Assembly (NCBI GenBank): GCA_029718625.1 | Contig: CM056376.1 | Span: forward strand, 22,202,701-22,266,700 | DNA length: 64,000 nucleotides | Reading direction: 5' to 3' | Origin: Synaphobranchus kaupii | Lineage: Eukaryota > Chordata > Actinopteri > Anguilliformes > Synaphobranchidae | Part shown: positions 48,411-62,700 of the stretch, piece by piece | Numbering within the stretch: the stretch's first letter is position 1 | Layout: each line of letters starts with the position of its first letter | Made by a program: the position numbers and the translations under genes | Notes under the pieces: model-generated | What the model was told of the DNA's origin: nothing | Seen by the model: the letters and a program-made list of their open reading frames with translations, nothing else | Database searches by the model: none

Positions 48411-49128
48411 CGCAGCTAATACCAATCACGCCTACTGTCAATCTCCCACTCTCCCCAAAACTCGTAAATAAAACCATGAATACACCAGCCAATGTCAACC
48501 TTACCGGGGCGGTGGACACTGCTCTGGATGGCCTCTCGCCGGAGAGGTGGGCCGCACGGTGCCGTGCCGATGGGCAAAGGCTTCGGCGGATTATCTCCCT
48601 GCCGGTGCCGGTGACGTGTATGGTGGCCGACCCGGCACGGCTTAGCGTGCGGATCGACATCAACGAGCATGGGGTGAGTCCAGGGACCTACACACACTGT
48701 GATAGCCGGCTAGGCTCTTCACCCACTGGTAATATGAACTCACTCATTGATCATACTGGGACAACTCTGAAAGAGCGTAAAACCGCTCTGAGATCTACGA
48801 GGGTCTATAGACCTAATGGAACACACGTAAACCGTGCAGCGATAAAACAAAGACAATATTTGTACTTTCAAGCTGTGAATCACACAAAGGTTATTTGGGA
48901 CTGGGAAACTAAACCTAAAGGCATTCTTGGCGGTCACCTAAATATCCAAAGCATACTCCCCAAAATTGACCAAATACAAAACCTGCTTATTGACTCTAAT
49001 CTAGATTTTCTATGTCTGACTGAGATCTGGCTAAACTGTGACATACCATCAAAATTAATAAATATTCCAGGATACACTTGCTTTAGGAAAGACAGAGCAA
49101 TAGGGAGAGAAGGAGGAGTTTTAATATA

Positions 49129-50751
49129 CAGTCAAGCCGGAAAGTCTGCACACCCCTTTCACCTTCAGACTTATACTACAATAGATTGAGTTCATTTTTT
49201 GCCTCAAACATCTACACACAATAGCTAATAATGACGAAGTGAAAACAGGTTTTTAGAAAATATGCAATTTTATTTTACTGACAAAAATAGGTTATTTAGG
49301 GGTTACATATCTGTACACACCCTTAGCCTAATACTTGGTTGCTGCACCTTTGGCAGCGATTACAGCTTCAAGGCGTCTTGGGAAAGAAGCTACGAGCTTG
49401 GCACACTTGTTTCTGGACATTTTTGCCCATTCCTCTTGGCATATCCTTGCAAGCTCCGTCAGGTTGGATGGGGAGCGTCGGTACACAGCCATTTTCAGCT
49501 CTTTCCACAGATGTTCAATTGGATTCAGGTCTGGGCTCTGGCTGGGCCACTCAAGGACATGCACAGACGTTCTCCGAAGCCACTCCTTTGTTCTCTTGGC
49601 TGTGTGCTTCAGGTCGTTGTCATGTTGGAAGGTAAACCTTCGCCCCAGTCTGAGGTCCAGAGCGCTCTGGAGCAGGTTTTCTTCAAGGATCTCGGTGTGC
49701 TTAGCTGCATTCATCTTTCCCTCTATCAGGACTAGTCGCCCCGTTCCCGCGGCTGAAAAACATCCCCACATCATGATGCTGCCACCGCCATGCTTCACTG
49801 TGTAGGGATGGTATTAGCCAGGTGATGAGCGGTGCCTGGTTTCCTCCAGACGTGACGCTTGGTATTCAGGCCAAAAAGTTCAATTTTGGTTTCATCAGAC
49901 CAGAGAATCTTGATTCTCATGGTTTGAGAGTCCTCTAGGTGCCTTTTGGCAAACTCCAAGCGGGCTGTGATGTGCCTTTTACTAAGGAGGGGCTTCCGTC
50001 TGGCCACTCTACTATAAAGGCCTGATTGGTTGAGTGCTGCCTGGATGGTTGATCTTCTGAAAGGTTCTCCCATCTCCACAAGGATACGCTGGAGCTCTGT
50101 CAGAGTGACCCTTGGGTTCCTGCTCACCTCCCTGGCCAAGGCCCGTCTTCCCCGATTGCTCAGTTTGGCCGGGCGGCCAGGTCTAGGAAGATTCTTGGTG
50201 GTTCCAAACTTCTTCCATTTACGAATGATGGTGGCCACTGTGCTCTTTGGGACCTGTAAAGCTGCAGAGATTTTTCCGTACCCTTCTCCAGATCTATGCC
50301 TTGACACAATCCTGTTTCTGAGGTCTGCAGATAATTCCTTTGAACCCATGGCTTGGAGTTTGCTCTGGCATGCACTGTCAACTGTGGGACCTTATATAGG
50401 CAGGTGTTGGCAATCCCCAATCATGTCCAATCAATTGAACTTATCACAGGTGGACTCCAATTAAGTTGTAGAAACATCTCAAGCAGTATCAGTGGAAACA
50501 AAATGCACCTCAGCTCACTTTTGGGTGTCATATCAAAGGGTGTGCACACTTGTGTACATATGATATTTTACATTTTGATTTTTAATACATTAGCACAAAT
50601 GTCTAAAAACCTGTTTTCACTTTGTCATTATGGGCTATTTTGTGTAGAATTTTGTGACATAAAATGAACTCAATCTATTGTAGAATATGTCTGTAACGTA
50701 ATAAAACGTGGACAAGGTGAAAGGGGGTGTGCAGACTTTCCGGCTTGATTG
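49129..50751 (-). mobile_element. Tc1/mariner transposon, nearly complete
   Basis: 1,623 bp with TA target duplications (49127-49128 and 50752-50753). Inverted ends are CAGTCAAGCCGGAAAGTCTG and, at the other side, CAATCAAGCCGGAAAGTCTG. It carries one transposase gene on the minus strand and lies inside the LINE endonuclease, so it is younger than the LINE. Confidence 0.95.
49328..50349 (-). pseudogene. Tc1 transposase, one frameshift
   Basis: Two abutting frames form a ~340-residue Tc1 transposase. The N-terminal part (50349-49795) has the paired DNA-binding HTH domain (MGSKELSADLRNRIVSRHRS, then GRPAKLSNRGRRAL) and the first catalytic Asp (ILWSDETKIELFG). The C-terminal part (49798-49328) has GGGSIMMWGCFSAAGTG, the second Asp (FTFQHDNDLKHTAKR) and the Glu ([15 protein letters not shown]). 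The frames meet at CCTACACAGTGAAG, where a CA appears duplicated. All DDE residues are otherwise present. Confidence 0.9.
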
Positions 50752-51493
50752 TACATTAGAGAGAATTTTAGATGCACAGAAATACAACTGGACTGTAGTC
50801 TAGAATGCCTGGGACTGAATATTGTTATTTCACACCAAATTAATTTCAACGTTGTTGTTTTGTACAACCCACCTTCACACGATGTAAGTTTTTATGATGA
50901 ATTGAAAAAACTTTTTACAATATGTAATCATTTTTCTGAATGTATTTTATTTGGGGATTACAATATCAACTGGATGGATAAAGGTGCTAAACGGAAATTG
51001 AAAACAATTACGGCAAAATTCAATTGATTGATAATCCTACAAGAATAACACGGAAAAGTACAACTTTTTTTGATTGACCTTGTTTTCACGAACAGGACAG
51101 TAAGAATAACTAAAACATACAATCTGATCACAGGCCTATCAGATCATAATATGACATTGGTTGTCAGAAAGCTGACCAAGAAACGACTGGTTCATCATAC
51201 CAAGAATGACATGAAATCTATAAAATCAGGGATTCCAAAATGAAAGATGGTAGACTTTGAAAGAGAAATAATGCAAATGAACTGGGATAAAGTAACAGAA
51301 CCACAAGACTTAAAAGGAGCTCACTTCCATGGTTTAATCAGGATATCTGGCAATTAATGAAAAAAGCGCAACTTTGCCCTCAAAAGGTCTCTAGTCACAA
51401 AAACTGATACTGATCATCTCAGTTACACAGGCCTAAGAAACAAAGTTGTCACTGAACTGCGTAACGCTAAGATAAATTATTTTTCGAAACTTA

Positions 51494-52804
51494 TTGAAGA
51501 GGCTAAGGGTAGTAGCTCTAAACTGTGGAAACACATCATTGGAAAAAATTGTAGCAGAGCAACTCATAATACATCTAGAGACAAATGAGTTACTGTATCA
51601 ACAACAGACTGGATTCAGACCCAAACATTCTACAGAGACTGCAAATTGTCATCTAATTGAAAAAATAAAAGGTATTTTGGATAAAGTTCATGTTGTGGGA
51701 GCAGTTTTCTTAGACTTAAAGAAGGCTTTTGATACTGTTAACCTGTTATTCAAACTTCCCAAATTTTAATTCTCTGAATATGCCACACAATGGTTTGACT
51801 CGTACCTCAGAGGAAGAATACAGTGTGTGAGGGTCAATGGGGAAAAGTCCATCCTCCGTACCAATAGCATGGGGATACCCCAGAGGTCGGTTCTAGGCCC
51901 ATTGCTGTTTAGCATGTATATCAACGACCTACCTGAGAGATGTCCTGGGGTTGGTTGCCAAATGTATGCCGATTATATGGTCATTTATACATCTGCCAGA
52001 ACAACTAGCGAGGCCGCTGACCAGCTTACTAAATCCTTACATGCTGTATCGCAATGGCTTGAGTTCTCTCACTTAACACTAAATGTAAAAAAACTGTTTC
52101 AATCTGTTTTTCTATATATAAACGACGTGGAAATAAAACATTCATGGTAAAAATAAAAAATGAGGTCATTAGTGAGGTTGACAACATCAAGTACTTAGGA
52201 ATCATCTTAGGTTCACATCTAAAATTTGATAAACAAGTGAATAATATCTGTAAAAAAGTTAAACCAAATCTCAACTGCTTCAGACTCATGAGAAAGTATC
52301 TGCCATTTAGCACAGCTCAGCTCTATATGCATGCCATGACATTCTCACACCTATCATATTGCATCACTTCTTGATCACAAGCCTCACAATCAATTATAAA
52401 ACCTCATATCATATCTCTCAATCATATCTCTATATAACCAGACAATAAAAATTATGGACAAAAAACCACATCCTGGAGAAACATAATATGTTGAGCTTCA
52501 AAAGCTTCATAAGCTATTCCAACTTAAAGCTCATTTTAAAATGCCTACATGGTTATGCTCCCTCCTTAATGAATATGTTTCAAGACACCAGCACCCCAGT
52601 AGAGTCAGTACACGGGCCTCAATGAACGATAATTGTCGCATCACAATGCGCAAAATTTCATTTGGACAATCAGCTTTCTCTGCTAAAGGAGCAACACTTT
52701 GGAACTATTTACCCACTGAGTTGAAAATGCAACACAACTTTACTGTTTTCACTAGAGGTGCTAAATCATGTCTAAAAGAGAAACAATATTGCTCTCACAC
52801 TTAA
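51494..52804 (+). pseudogene. LINE reverse transcriptase, degraded
   Basis: Recognisable RT blocks: QQTGFRPKHSTETANCHLIE, VFLDLKKAFDTVN, GIPQRSVLGPLLFSMYINDL, then QMYADYMVIY where the YADD box has become YADY (51965-51976, a G-to-T change removes the second Asp). The thumb region follows (IKYLGIILGSHLKFDKQV) and the C-terminal WNYLPTELK. Frames are broken at about 51768, 52140 and 52373. Confidence 0.85.
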
Positions 52805-53778
52805 TATCCTTGTATAGACACACCTGTATTTCAATTTTTTTTATTTTATTGTATCTTTATACCTGTACTATATTTGTACTTGTATTTTACTGTATTTGAC
52901 CTTTTTTTTTTTTACTTTTAAAAAAGCCTCTCGTGGACAGGTGTTGTAAATTAGCGTTTCACTATAAACACTAAATACAGTGCATCTGGTGCTTGTACAT
53001 AATTCTATGTTGCAGTTCCAATGCTACTGTTATGTCCATGTCAAATAAAATAAACATAAACACTGGTTAGACGGCAGTACTTGTGTGCACCTGGTGTGTT
53101 TCATAATGACGTGTTTTCTGTTATAACTGGCTGACTTCCAGTAGTCACTGAGGGAAGTAAAGTACTTTAGGACCTATTTATTTGTGTGTGTTAGACCTGC
53201 ACGTTAAACTAACTCAGCCTCCAAAGGACATTCCACCACAAACAATGGCATCAGCAAGTAGTTCAACAGTCGCGGATCAGGTTCACCTGTGGCTGTATTT
53301 GAGTGTCATCTTTGATGAAGTTTCCTACAGAATGTGGCAAAGAAAGGAAGCAATTCCACAGAATGGGAAAAGGGATACAAAAATAAAGTCATCATATTTA
53401 ATATGTTTCCAAGGAATGAACATAAATAAAGTCTGCAATTCAACCTCATAGTCACTGCTCCATTTCAAATACAGAGCCAAAACAACAAAAATTGTGTCAC
53501 TGTCCAAATACCTACGGACTGCACTGTATTTGATGCAGAATTATAGAACAATTCATAACATTTCCAAATACAAAAAAAAAAATTATTATAAAATAACATA
53601 ATCACAGCAACACAAATATTTGTGTTTTCTTTCAGGCAGTTACTAATTACAGAGCAGATTGATTTTGTCTAAATATGCACGCTGTTTTGTCAGAGTACAC
53701 ACTGACTATCCAGGTATCAAATATTTATTTACACAAGCTCTTACTTACTCCTTTCATCATGTAAATTATGGCAACATA

Positions 53779-55640
<1,862 letters not shown>

Positions 55641-55824
55641 AAACATAGCTTCAAGCATTTTACCACAGATTAAAGCATAAGATAGCAATAAAACAGTGTT
55701 ATACAGGGAATGTTTTCTTTCACATTGTACTTGAATAATTATTTCTATTTCGATGCCGAATTGTGTTAACATCTTTCTCTCACTTGCATCAGCGTGAGAC
55801 AGGAAATACTGTGTTAGTAACTCC

Positions 55825-56244
55825 TTAAAGGTTGTATCAGCGATTTTGGGTCCATTTTCACTTCTGAAGCGAAATCCCAAACAAACATACTTATGAATAA
55901 TTATGTTATGTTTTAAAAAATAGTGTTCAAGCATCCAGAATTATAACCACGTTAATAACGTTTGTAAGAAACCAAACCGTTTGTAAATCCGTCAAGATTT
56001 CAGCGAGATAAGAGTATTAGCGTTTGTGCAGATCATTGTGATTGGTTGGAATACTGTTTATTTTGGTTTTGAGTGGTTGGTAGTACCATTTGTTTTTGTG
56101 TACGATCTCGGAGCATAGGCTGCCTACAGAGACGCGGTTTTTTGACGGCCTGCTTATGGGGCGGGCAGCTAGCGGATCGTGAGGAAAAATCAGATGAATG
56201 TGATCATTTATGTTTCCACCCAAAATCGCTGATACAACCTTTAA
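55825..56244. mobile_element. piggyBac-like MITE, copy 2
   Basis: Same TTAAAGGTTGTATCAGCG ends and TTAA borders as copy 1 at 4033-4471. Long stretches (e.g. around CATCCAGAATTATAACCACG and GGATCGTGAGGAAAAATCAG) are identical between the two. Confidence 0.8.
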
Positions 56245-56718
56245 CCATCTTGCAATAACAAAGGTTTATTAGATACAGCCAGCTTTCGCAAATATTTTTA
56301 GAAGTGAAGTGTACTAAATGTCAGCATCCTGAATTGAATATATGTACACTATATGCATGCATTTTAGACTATTGTGTATATTTGTTGCAGCCTGAAATAA
56401 ACCTCAGGACACTGTTGAGTAGCAGGTGTAACACCATGCATACATTTACGTAAATGCTGTACCATAAATAGCTAATTGGTTCATGCTGTGGGTTTGGAGG
56501 TTTGGCAGACTATGCCAGAGGGCTGAGAGATGCAGCTGAGCAGGGATTTCAATGGAATTGATTTTCTTCCGTTGAGAGGCTGAGGTTTATTTTAATTTTT
56601 TTTCTTGAAGCATAGCCTGAGTAAGTAGCACAATAGGGAGCCTTGATATTTTAGTCTTAACTCAAAACCATCAGAGTTTCCATCACTTCTTTGGATTCAC
56701 TGTATTAATTAGCTGAGG
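56245..56718. other. 3' flank of the giant repeat gene
   Basis: On the minus strand an AATAAA poly(A) signal occurs at 56591-56586, about 130 bp beyond the stop codon. No other feature is seen. Confidence 0.45.
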
Positions 56719-59700
56719 TCATATATCAGTGGTTTTTCTCTCCTTCAATTTCACTACACATCGTTTTACAGACTGTATGACTCGAATGGCAAGTCCTCTG
56801 CAAATTCGAAAACCATCCATAAATAGTGGCCTGCCAAGACTTTGTATTGCCATATGTTTGTGTTTACTGTGTAATGTTTCTTCTGGGATTATAGAGGTAT
56901 AGTAGGCAGTGTCCTTTGGTATGTGTTGCTCTTTGCCATCTGAATGTACACTGTCTTTGTGTGCACGCATGTGTATGGAGATATCTCCATCATTCGGATC
57001 TAAGGGTTCATTCTGTTGGACCTCCCGTCTTACTTTTTCCACCGATTCTTTTGTATTAGGCATGGGTTTTTGTTTGTCATTATGTGACTCCATTCCTAGA
57101 CAATTATATGGAACTTCAAGTTGGTCTGAAGGTCCATTTTGTGGCAGCACTTGCTCCATGGTTTGTTGTGACTCATGCTGATGTCTTACCTCTTCTACAG
57201 AGTAAGTGTGAACAGGGTTGTTTGGTAAATGTTGTTCTTCACTGTCATCTGATTTCTTTTCTGGATGTTCTTCCCATTCCTCTGTTGGTGGAGGTAAAAT
57301 ACCATTTTCATCATTACTACTTTTATTTATGCTATTTTCTTCACTTGGCGAATGTGCTTTAATTTCTTCAGTGTGTTTATTATAAGATGACTGAACCTTT
57401 TCCCACTCAGTGTTTGAATGACTGCCTACTTTCTTGATTTTTTCGTTAAAATAATACACATTCAGATTTTTCTCTACTGCAGAGTTATAGTGTTCAGTGT
57501 CCTTTTGTATGTGCTGCTCTCTGCTGTCTGAGTCTGCGTGTTCTGTTTGTGCTCTCTCTTTAACAGGTGTATTTTGTGCTGCAGATCCTGGGTGGAAATT
57601 CTCATCATTATGGTGATTTGAAGGTCTGTTCTGCGCTATCTCCTGCTTCACCTTCTCTACTGAATCATCTGTATTATGTGTGGGTTTATGTTCCTCATTA
57701 GATGCTTCTCTTTCCACAAAACCCTCTCGATGCTCATATTGGTCTGAAGATCCCTGTTGTGGTACTCCTTGCTCCATTTTCTTCTCAGAGTTTTGCTCAT
57801 CTCTCTCCTTTCCTTTAGTATTTAAATGGACAAAACCTTTTGGCCCATAGTTCTCTATGCTGCCTTTTGCTTTGTTGTCTAACTCTACATTATGCTCCAT
57901 TCCTACACAATCTTCATGATCGTCATGTTGGTCTGAAGGTCCATTTTGTGTCATCACTTGCTCCACGGTTCGGTCTGACTCGTACTGATATCTTTCCTTT
58001 TCTACAGAGTAAGTGTGAACAGGGTCGTTTGGTAAATGTTGTTCTTCACCATCATCTGATTTCATTTCAGGATGTTCATCCCACTCCTCTGTTGGTGGAG
58101 GTATAGTTACACTTCCTCCAGGACCTTCTTTATTCATGCTATCTCCTGTGGTTAGTGGCTCAGCATTGGTATCTTCAGGATGTATATAATCATGCATTTT
58201 ATTTCCTGCTTCTCCATGTTCATTTTCATGTTCCAATTCCTCTAGTGGACCATCCGCTTCTGCTTCAGGTCTATTCTGTGATATCTCCTGCTTCGCCCTC
58301 TCGACTGAATCATCTGTATTATGTCTGGGTTTATGTTGCTCATTAGAAGCTTCTCTTCCCACACAATCTTCTTCATCCTCATATTGGTCTGAAGGGCCCT
58401 GTTGTGGTACTCCTTCCTTCATTTTCCTCTCGGAGTTTTGCTCATCTATCTCCTTTCCTTTAATATTTAAATGGTCAAAGCCTTTTAGGCCATCCTGCTC
58501 TACACTGTTTTTTACATCATGCTCTACATCTTGCTCCATTCCTACATAATCATCTTGATCTTCATGTTGGTCTGAAGGTCCATTTTGTGGCACCACTAGC
58601 TCCACACTTTGGTCTGACTCATGCTGATGTCTTACCTCTTCTACAGAGTAAGTGTGAACAGGGTCGTTTGGTAAATGTTGTTCTTCACCGTCATCTGATT
58701 TCATTTCAGGATGTTCATCCCACTCCTCTGTTGGTGGAGGTATAGTTACACTTCCTCCAGGACCTTCTTTATTCATGCTATCTCCCGTGGTTAGTGGCTC
58801 AGCATTGGTATCTTCAGGATGTATATAATCAGGCATTTTATTTCCTGCTTCTCCATGTTCATTTTCATGTTCCAATTCCTCTAGTGGACCATCCGCTTCT
58901 GCTTCAGGTCTATTCTGTGATATCTCCTGCTTCGCCCTCTCGACTGAATCATCTGTATTATGTCTGGGTTTATGTTGCTCATTAGAAGCTTCTCTTCCCA
59001 CACAATCTTCTTCATCCTCATATTGGTCTGAAGGGCCCTGTTGTGGTACTCCTTCCTTCATTTTCCTCTCGGAGTTTTGCTCATCTATCTCCTTTCCTTT
59101 AATATTTAAATGGTCAAAGCCTTTTAGGCCATCCTGCTCTACACTGTTTTTTACATCATGCTCTACATCTTGCTCCATTCCTACATAATCATCTTGATCT
59201 TCATGTTGGTCTGAAGGTCCATTTTGTGGCACCACTAGCTCCACACTTTGGTCTGACTCATGCTGATGTCTTACCTCTTCTACAGAGTAAGTGTGAACAG
59301 GGTCGTTTGGTACATGTTGTTCTTCACCGTCATCTGATTTCATTTCAGGATGTTCATCCCACTCCTCTGTTGGTGGAGGTATAGTTACACTTCCTTCAGG
59401 ACCTTCTTTATTCATGCTATCTCCCGTGGTTAGTGGCTCAGCATTGGTATCTTCACGATGTGTATAATCAGGCATTTTATTTCCTGCTTCTCCATGTTCA
59501 TTTGCATGTTCCAATTCCTCTAGTCGACCATCCACTTCTGCTTCATCCTGATTCTCTTGTTGTGTCATTGTTCCATTGAAATAATAAAAATGCTGTTCTT
59601 TCTCCTCTTCTGCAGCGTTAAAGTGGACGGTCTCTTCTGGCCTATCCTTATCTTCCTTGCCTTCAGCTTTATTGTGCTCTTGGTCTTCAGCACCGTTCTC

Positions 59701-62700
59701 TTTTGATGGAGATAGAATTGTAGCGGACTCATAATTCTCATTTTTCGAAATGCGTTTGCTAAGTTGTTCCCTCTCAGGTTTGAAATTATTTCTCACTCTT
59801 TTAAATTTTCCATTAAAATAATAGAAATGGCTACTTTTTTCCTTTTCAATCTCATCTGCGGAGTAATAGTGTTCAATGTCCTTTTGTATGTGCTGCTCTC
59901 TGCTCTCTGAGTCTGCGTGTTCTGTTTGTGCTCTCTCTTTAACAGGTGTATTTTGTGCTGCAGATCCTTGGTGGAAATTTTCATCATTATGGCGATTTGA
60001 AGGTCTATTCTGCGATATCTCCTGCTTCACCTTCTCTACTGAATCATCTGTATTATGTGTGGGTTTATGTTCCTCATTAGATGCTTCTCTTTCCACAAAA
60101 CCCTCTCGATGCTCATATTGGTCTGAAGGTCCCTGTTGTAGTACTCCTTCCATTTTCTTCTCAGAGTTTTGCTCATCTCTCTCCTTTCCTTTAGTATTTA
60201 AATGGACAAAACCTTTTGGCCCATAGTTCTCTACGCTGTCACTTGCTTTGTTGTCTAACTCTACATTATGCTCCATTCCTACACAATCTTCATGATCGTC
60301 ATGTTGGTCTGAAGGTCCATTTTGTGTCACCACTTGCTCCACGGTTCGGTCTGACTCGTACTGATATCTTTCCTTTTCTACAGAGTAAGTGTGAACAGGG
60401 TCGTTTGGTACATGTTCTTCACCGTCATCTGATTTCATTTCAGGATGTTCATCCCACTCCTCTGTTGATGGAGGTATAGTTACACTTCCTCCAGGACCTT
60501 CTTTATTCATGTTATCTCCTGTGGTTAGTGGCTCAGCATTGGTATCTTCACGATGTGTATAATCAGGCATTTTATTTCCTGCTTCTTCATGTTCATTTTC
60601 ATGTTCCAATTCCTCTAGTGGACCATCCACTTCTGCTTCATCCTGATTCTCTTGTGTCATTTTTCCATTGAAATAATAAAAATGCTGTTCTTTCTCCTCT
60701 TCTGCAGCGTTAAAGCGGACGGTCTCTTTTGGCCTATACTTATCTTCCTTACCTTCAGCTTTATTGTGCTCTTGGTCTTCAGCACCGTTCTCTTTTGATG
60801 GAGATAGAATTCTAGCGGACTCATAATTCTCATTTTTCGAAATGCGTTTGCTAAGTTGTTCCCTCTCAGGTTTGAAATTATTTCTCACTCTTTTAAATTT
60901 TCCATTAAAATAATAGAAATGGCTACTTTTTTCCTTTTCAATCTCATCTGCGGAGTAATAGTGTTCAATGTCCTTTTGTATGTGCTGCTCTCTGCTCTCT
61001 GAGTCTGCGTGTTCTGTTTGTGCTCTCTCTTTAACAGGTGTATTTTGTGCTGCAGATCCTTGGTGGAAATTTTCATCATTATGGTGATTTGAAGGTCTAT
61101 TCTGCACTATCTCCTGCTTCACCTTCTCTACTGAATCATCTGTATTATGTGTGGGTTTATGTTCCTCATTAGATGCTTCTCTTTCCACAAAACCCTCTCG
61201 ATGCTCAAATTGGTCTGAAGATCCCTGTTGTGGTACTCCTTGCTCCATTTTCTTCTCAGAGTTTTGCTCATCTCTCTCCTTTCCTTTAGTATTTAAATGG
61301 ACAAAACCTTTTGGCCCATAGTTCTCTATGCTGCCTTTTGCTTTGGTGTCTAACTCTACATTGTGCTCCATTCCTACACAATCTTTATGATCTTCATGTT
61401 GGTCTGAAGGTCCATTTTGTGTCACCACTTGCTCCACGGTTCGGTCTGACTCGTACTGATATCTTTCCTTTTCTACAGAGTAAGTGTGAACAGGGTCGTT
61501 TGGTACATGTTGTTCTTCACCGTCATCTGATTTCATTTCAGGATGTTCATCCCACTCCTCTGTTGGTGGAGGTATAGTTACACTTCCTCCAGGACCTTCT
61601 TTATTCATGTTATCTCCTGTGTTTAGTGGCTCAGCATTGGTATCTTCAGGATGTGTATAATCAGGCATTTTATTTCCTGCTTCTCCATGTTCATTTTCAT
61701 GTTCCATTTCTTCTAGTGGACCATCCGCTTCTGCTTCAGGTCTATTCTGTGATATCTCCTGCTTCACCCTCTCGACTGAATCATCTGTATTATGTGTGGG
61801 TTTATGTTGCTCATTAGAAGCTTCTCTTCCCACACAATCTTCTTCATCCTCATATTGGTCTGAAGGGCCCTGTTGTGGTACTCCTTCCTTCATTTTCTTC
61901 TCGGAGTTTTGCTCATCTATCTCCTTTCCTTTAATATTTAAATGGTCAAAGCCTTTTAGGCCATCCTGCTCTACACTGTTTTTTACATCATGCTCTACAT
62001 CTTGCTCCATTCCTACATAATCATCTTGATCTTCATGTTGGTCTGAAGGTCCATTTTGTGGCACCACTAGCTCCACACTTTGGTCTGACTCATGCTGATG
62101 TCTTACCTCTTCTACAGAGTTAGTGTCAACAGGGTCCGCTGGTGCATGTTGTTCTTCACTGTCATCTGATTTATTTTCCGGATGTTCATCCCACTCCTCT
62201 GTTGGTGGAGTTACAAGTCCATTTTCATCATAACCACCTTTATTCATGCTATTTTCACCACTGGGTGAATGTTCTTTGATTTCTACAGTCTGTGTATTAT
62301 AAGATGACTGAACCTCTAACGCTTCTCTTCCAATGCAATTCTTTTCATCTGAAGCTTTGCTTTGTGGTACCATTTTATTTTCCCATTCATACTGTGCAAT
62401 TATTTTCTCCTTTCTTAAAATCCCCTGACTTTCAGTATCATTGCCTTTAGTCACATGTGGATTTGAGTCAGGCTTATTTTGATGTAACTGCTTTTCTTCA
62501 TCAGCCAGAATTGAAATTGGGTGGGTTGGTGGCCTTATATAATTTTTCTTTGTGTAAACTAGATTCCTCTGTGAACATCTTTTTAAACCAGCTTCTGATC
62601 GATGTATTAGTCCTACACAGTGAAATGACTGAGTTGAATCTTTATGACTGTGTGTGGAATCCATGTTTTCTCCAAATGCAGATGAGCTTCTTTCTTTACA

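Larger units (their letters stand above)
48900..51025 (+). pseudogene. LINE endonuclease domain, split
   Basis: The 5' part has GHLNIQSILPKIDQIQNLL, then LDFLCLTEIWLN (catalytic Glu) and GYTCFRKDRAIGREGGVLIY. The frame stops where the Tc1 element enters. After the insertion it resumes with CTEIQLDCSLECLGLNIV and LYNPPSHDVSFYDELKKL, then FGDYNINW with the catalytic Asp/Asn pair. Confidence 0.8.
47480..53065 (+). mobile_element. LINE retrotransposon (CR1/L2/Rex1-like), interrupted by a Tc1 element
   Basis: Order: first ORF with hydrophobic stretch and a 2A-like motif (47796-48410), AP-type endonuclease (from about 48920), Tc1 insertion (49129-50751), rest of the endonuclease (50754-51025, LFGDYNINWMDKG), reverse transcriptase (about 51560-52370) and C-terminal part (52541-52804). 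The 3' end near 53060 is AT-rich, with AAATAAAATAAACA. Several frameshifts and a missing catalytic Asp make it inactive. The exact 5' end is uncertain. Confidence 0.85.

Noticed and set aside
49262..50464. Plus-strand frames opposite the Tc1 transposase
   Set aside because: Antisense shadows of the transposase; no independent protein features.
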